The notes below the pieces were generated by a model. That model was not told the origin of the DNA. It was given only the letters and a program-made list of their open reading frames with translations, and made no database searches. Made by a program: the position numbers and the translations under genes. A stretch of DNA of 6,796 nucleotides from the NCBI GenBank assembly GCA_029935135.1, contig JAOZKX010000049.1, positions 1 through 6,796 on the forward strand. Direction: 5' to 3'. Source of the stretch: Desulfocapsa sp. GTDB lineage: Bacteria > Desulfobacterota > Desulfobulbia > Desulfobulbales > Desulfocapsaceae. Positions 5,340 to 6,796 of the stretch are shown here, one piece after another. Positions within the stretch are counted from its first letter, which is position 1. The number at the start of each line of letters is the position of its first letter.

Positions 5340-6796
5340 ATGTCAAATAAAATAGTTCTCAGCCGCCTGTACCGGCTTATTCGTCCCTATAAAGTCCAAT
5401 TTTTTATAGCGATGGCAGCGGCCCTTATCGTCGCCGGATTGAGTGGCGGGCAGGCCTATATGGTCAAACCCCTGCTTGATAAGATATTCTTTGAAAAAAA
5501 TACTTTTTACCTCTCTGTACTCCCCTTTGCCCTTGTTGGCCTGTTCCTTGTCAAGGGCTTCTTTTATGGCCTGAATTTTTATCTTCTTGAAAAAATTGGA
5601 CAAACTGTTATTCGTGATATGCGCGTCAAAGTATTTGAGCATATCCACAACCAGTCCCTTTCTTTTTTCCATAAGACCCCTACAGGAGAACTGATCTCCC
5701 GTGTTGTGATGGATATCAACCTCATGCAGGGTGCTATCTCCACCGTAGTAGTTGGACTGTTACGGGATTTCTTCCAGGTTATTTTTCTCCTGATCGTTAT
5801 TTTTACCATGAACTGGAAACTCGCCCTTCTCTCCCTGATTTTTCTGCCAGCGGCTGCCGTTCCCATTGTTAAATTCGGCAGGGCCTTTCGCAGAATCAGT
5901 ACAACCATGCAGGAAGAGACAGCAGAAGTGTCAAATATCATACATGAATCCATCACTGGTGCTCCGGTGGTAAAGGCCTTTGCCATGGAACAGTATGAGA
6001 GCAAACGATTCTCGGCCCAGGTTCTTAAACTTTTCTATGTGATCATGGAAGATGCCCGATACAGGCGTATTCAACACCCACTGATGGAAGTAATCGGGGG
6101 GATAGGGATGGCACTTATTGTCTGGTTTGGAGGCAAAGAAGTTATCGCCGGAACCTCTACTCCCGGCACATTCTTTTCGTTCCTCACTGCCCTTGTCATG
6201 ATCTATGAACCCATTAAGGCCGTGAGTAAAATTAACTCCACCGTACAGCAGGGTCTTGCTGCCGCAGTCAGGGTTTTCACACTCCTGGACCAACCGCCAA
6301 GTATCACCAATAAAGAAGACGCGCTGGAACTGCCACCTTTCCATGATCATATAACTTTGGACAATATACAATTCAGCTATGATGGTACAGCAGATGTCCT
6401 GAATAATATCAACCTCACTGTACCGGCCGGAGAGATTCTTGCCATCGTCGGGCCAAGCGGATCGGGTAAATCAACCCTTGCCAATCTCATTCCCCGCTTT
6501 TTTGATATCACAAAGGGCAGTCTCCGTATTGATGGCCATGACATTCGCGATATCACTCTGCAATCCCTTCGTAAACAGATAGCCATCGTCACTCAGCAGA
6601 CCATACTCTTTAATGACAGCGTGCGAAATAATATTGCCTATGGTGACCCAGATAAAAGTGACCAGGAAATCAGAAATGCCGCAGATGCAGCTCATGCCCT
6701 CGGTTTTATAGAAAATTTATCCGAAGGGTTTGATACTGTTATCGGTGAAGCAGGAATACGACTCTCCGGCGGAGAAAGGCAAAGACTTTCCATTGC
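5340..6796 (+). CDS. msbA: Lipid A export ABC transporter/flippase MsbA, 3' end outside the window
   Basis: MsbA is a homodimeric half-transporter that uses ATP to flip core-lipid A across the inner membrane. The frame is open from ATG 5340 to the window end: 485 complete codons of an expected 580 or so. Membrane helices are predicted near residues 20-42, 57-82, 140-157, 160-178, 251-265 and 276-292. The helix 2-3 region has SFFHKTPTGELISR (108-121), a typical MsbA segment. The nucleotide-binding domain follows with A-loop Tyr347, Walker A GPSGSGKS (371-378), Q-loop Gln419 and signature LSGGERQR (475-482). Motif positions lie within a few residues of those in E. coli MsbA. Walker B, D-loop and H-loop would lie beyond the edge, so truncation is due only to the window. 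Placement after waaA and kdsB supports MsbA over a drug exporter of the same fold. No Shine-Dalgarno site precedes the ATG. Confidence 0.92.
   Translation, partial: MSNKIVLSRLYRLIRPYKVQFFIAMAAALIVAGLSGGQAYMVKPLLDKIFFEKNTFYLSVLPFALVGLFLVKGFFYGLNFYLLEKIGQTVIRDMRVKVFEHIHNQSLSFFHKTPTGELISRVVMDINLMQGAISTVVVGLLRDFFQVIFLLIVIFTMNWKLALLSLIFLPAAAVPIVKFGRAFRRISTTMQEETAEVSNIIHESITGAPVVKAFAMEQYESKRFSAQVLKLFYVIMEDARYRRIQHPLMEVIGGIGMALIVWFGGKEVIAGTSTPGTFFSFLTALVMIYEPIKAVSKINSTVQQGLAAAVRVFTLLDQPPSITNKEDALELPPFHDHITLDNIQFSYDGTADVLNNINLTVPAGEILAIVGPSGSGKSTLANLIPRFFDITKGSLRIDGHDIRDITLQSLRKQIAIVTQQTILFNDSVRNNIAYGDPDKSDQEIRNAADAAHALGFIENLSEGFDTVIGEAGIRLSGGERQRLSI

Noticed and set aside
5343..6695. Several overlapping - strand open frames across msbA
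   Set aside because: The + strand encodes a complete run of MsbA transmembrane and ATP-binding motifs over the same bases, so these frames are by-products of its codon use.
1..6796. A new defence, mobile or biosynthetic system
   Set aside because: All five main genes belong to known families with intact motifs, and there are no transposase, integrase, CRISPR or phage signs. The unusual aspects are regulatory and contextual.

Overview
The window holds five genes on the + strand plus the edge of a possible divergent gene on the - strand. Two kinds of gene lie side by side. First comes a membrane sensor kinase and its NtrC-type, sigma-54-dependent response regulator. After them come three genes of lipopolysaccharide (LPS) assembly: waaA (Kdo transferase), kdsB (CMP-Kdo synthetase) and the 5' part of msbA (lipid A flippase). 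Only a diderm, LPS-making bacterium would carry these. Moderate G+C (by eye below 50%), protein wording typical of delta-proteobacteria, and an NtrB/NtrC-like pair beside Kdo genes suggest a Desulfobacterota organism, perhaps of the Desulfobulbales. That assignment is an inference from style, not from a marker gene.

Layout. Bases 1-103 (-) look like the start of a protein-coding gene leaving the window to the left. It has a strong ribosome binding site but an in-frame TAG at codon 5. Bases 121-1704 (+) encode the kinase, with a start at 121 or 148. Bases 1694-3067 (+) encode the regulator, overlapping the kinase by 11 nt. waaA follows 7 nt later (3075-4307), so these three are very probably co-transcribed. 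A 135-nt gap with an imperfect inverted repeat and a weak promoter candidate precedes kdsB (4443-5171). A 168-nt gap with a better promoter candidate and a short A/U-rich hairpin precedes msbA, which starts at 5340 and is cut by the window end in its nucleotide-binding domain. No intergenic stretch exceeds 300 nt.

How the genes work together. KdsB activates Kdo as CMP-Kdo, WaaA transfers Kdo from CMP-Kdo to lipid A precursor at the inner face of the inner membrane, and MsbA flips the resulting core-lipid A to the outer face. The kinase has two membrane helices and an uncharacterised periplasmic domain. Its partner regulator keeps the GAFTGA loop needed to touch sigma-54. The arrangement suggests, without proving, that an envelope signal is linked to Kdo/lipid A supply. 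A sigma-54-like motif lies inside the 3' end of the regulator gene, about 60 nt before waaA. I see no mobile elements, CRISPR arrays, tRNAs, rRNAs or clearly new multi-gene system.
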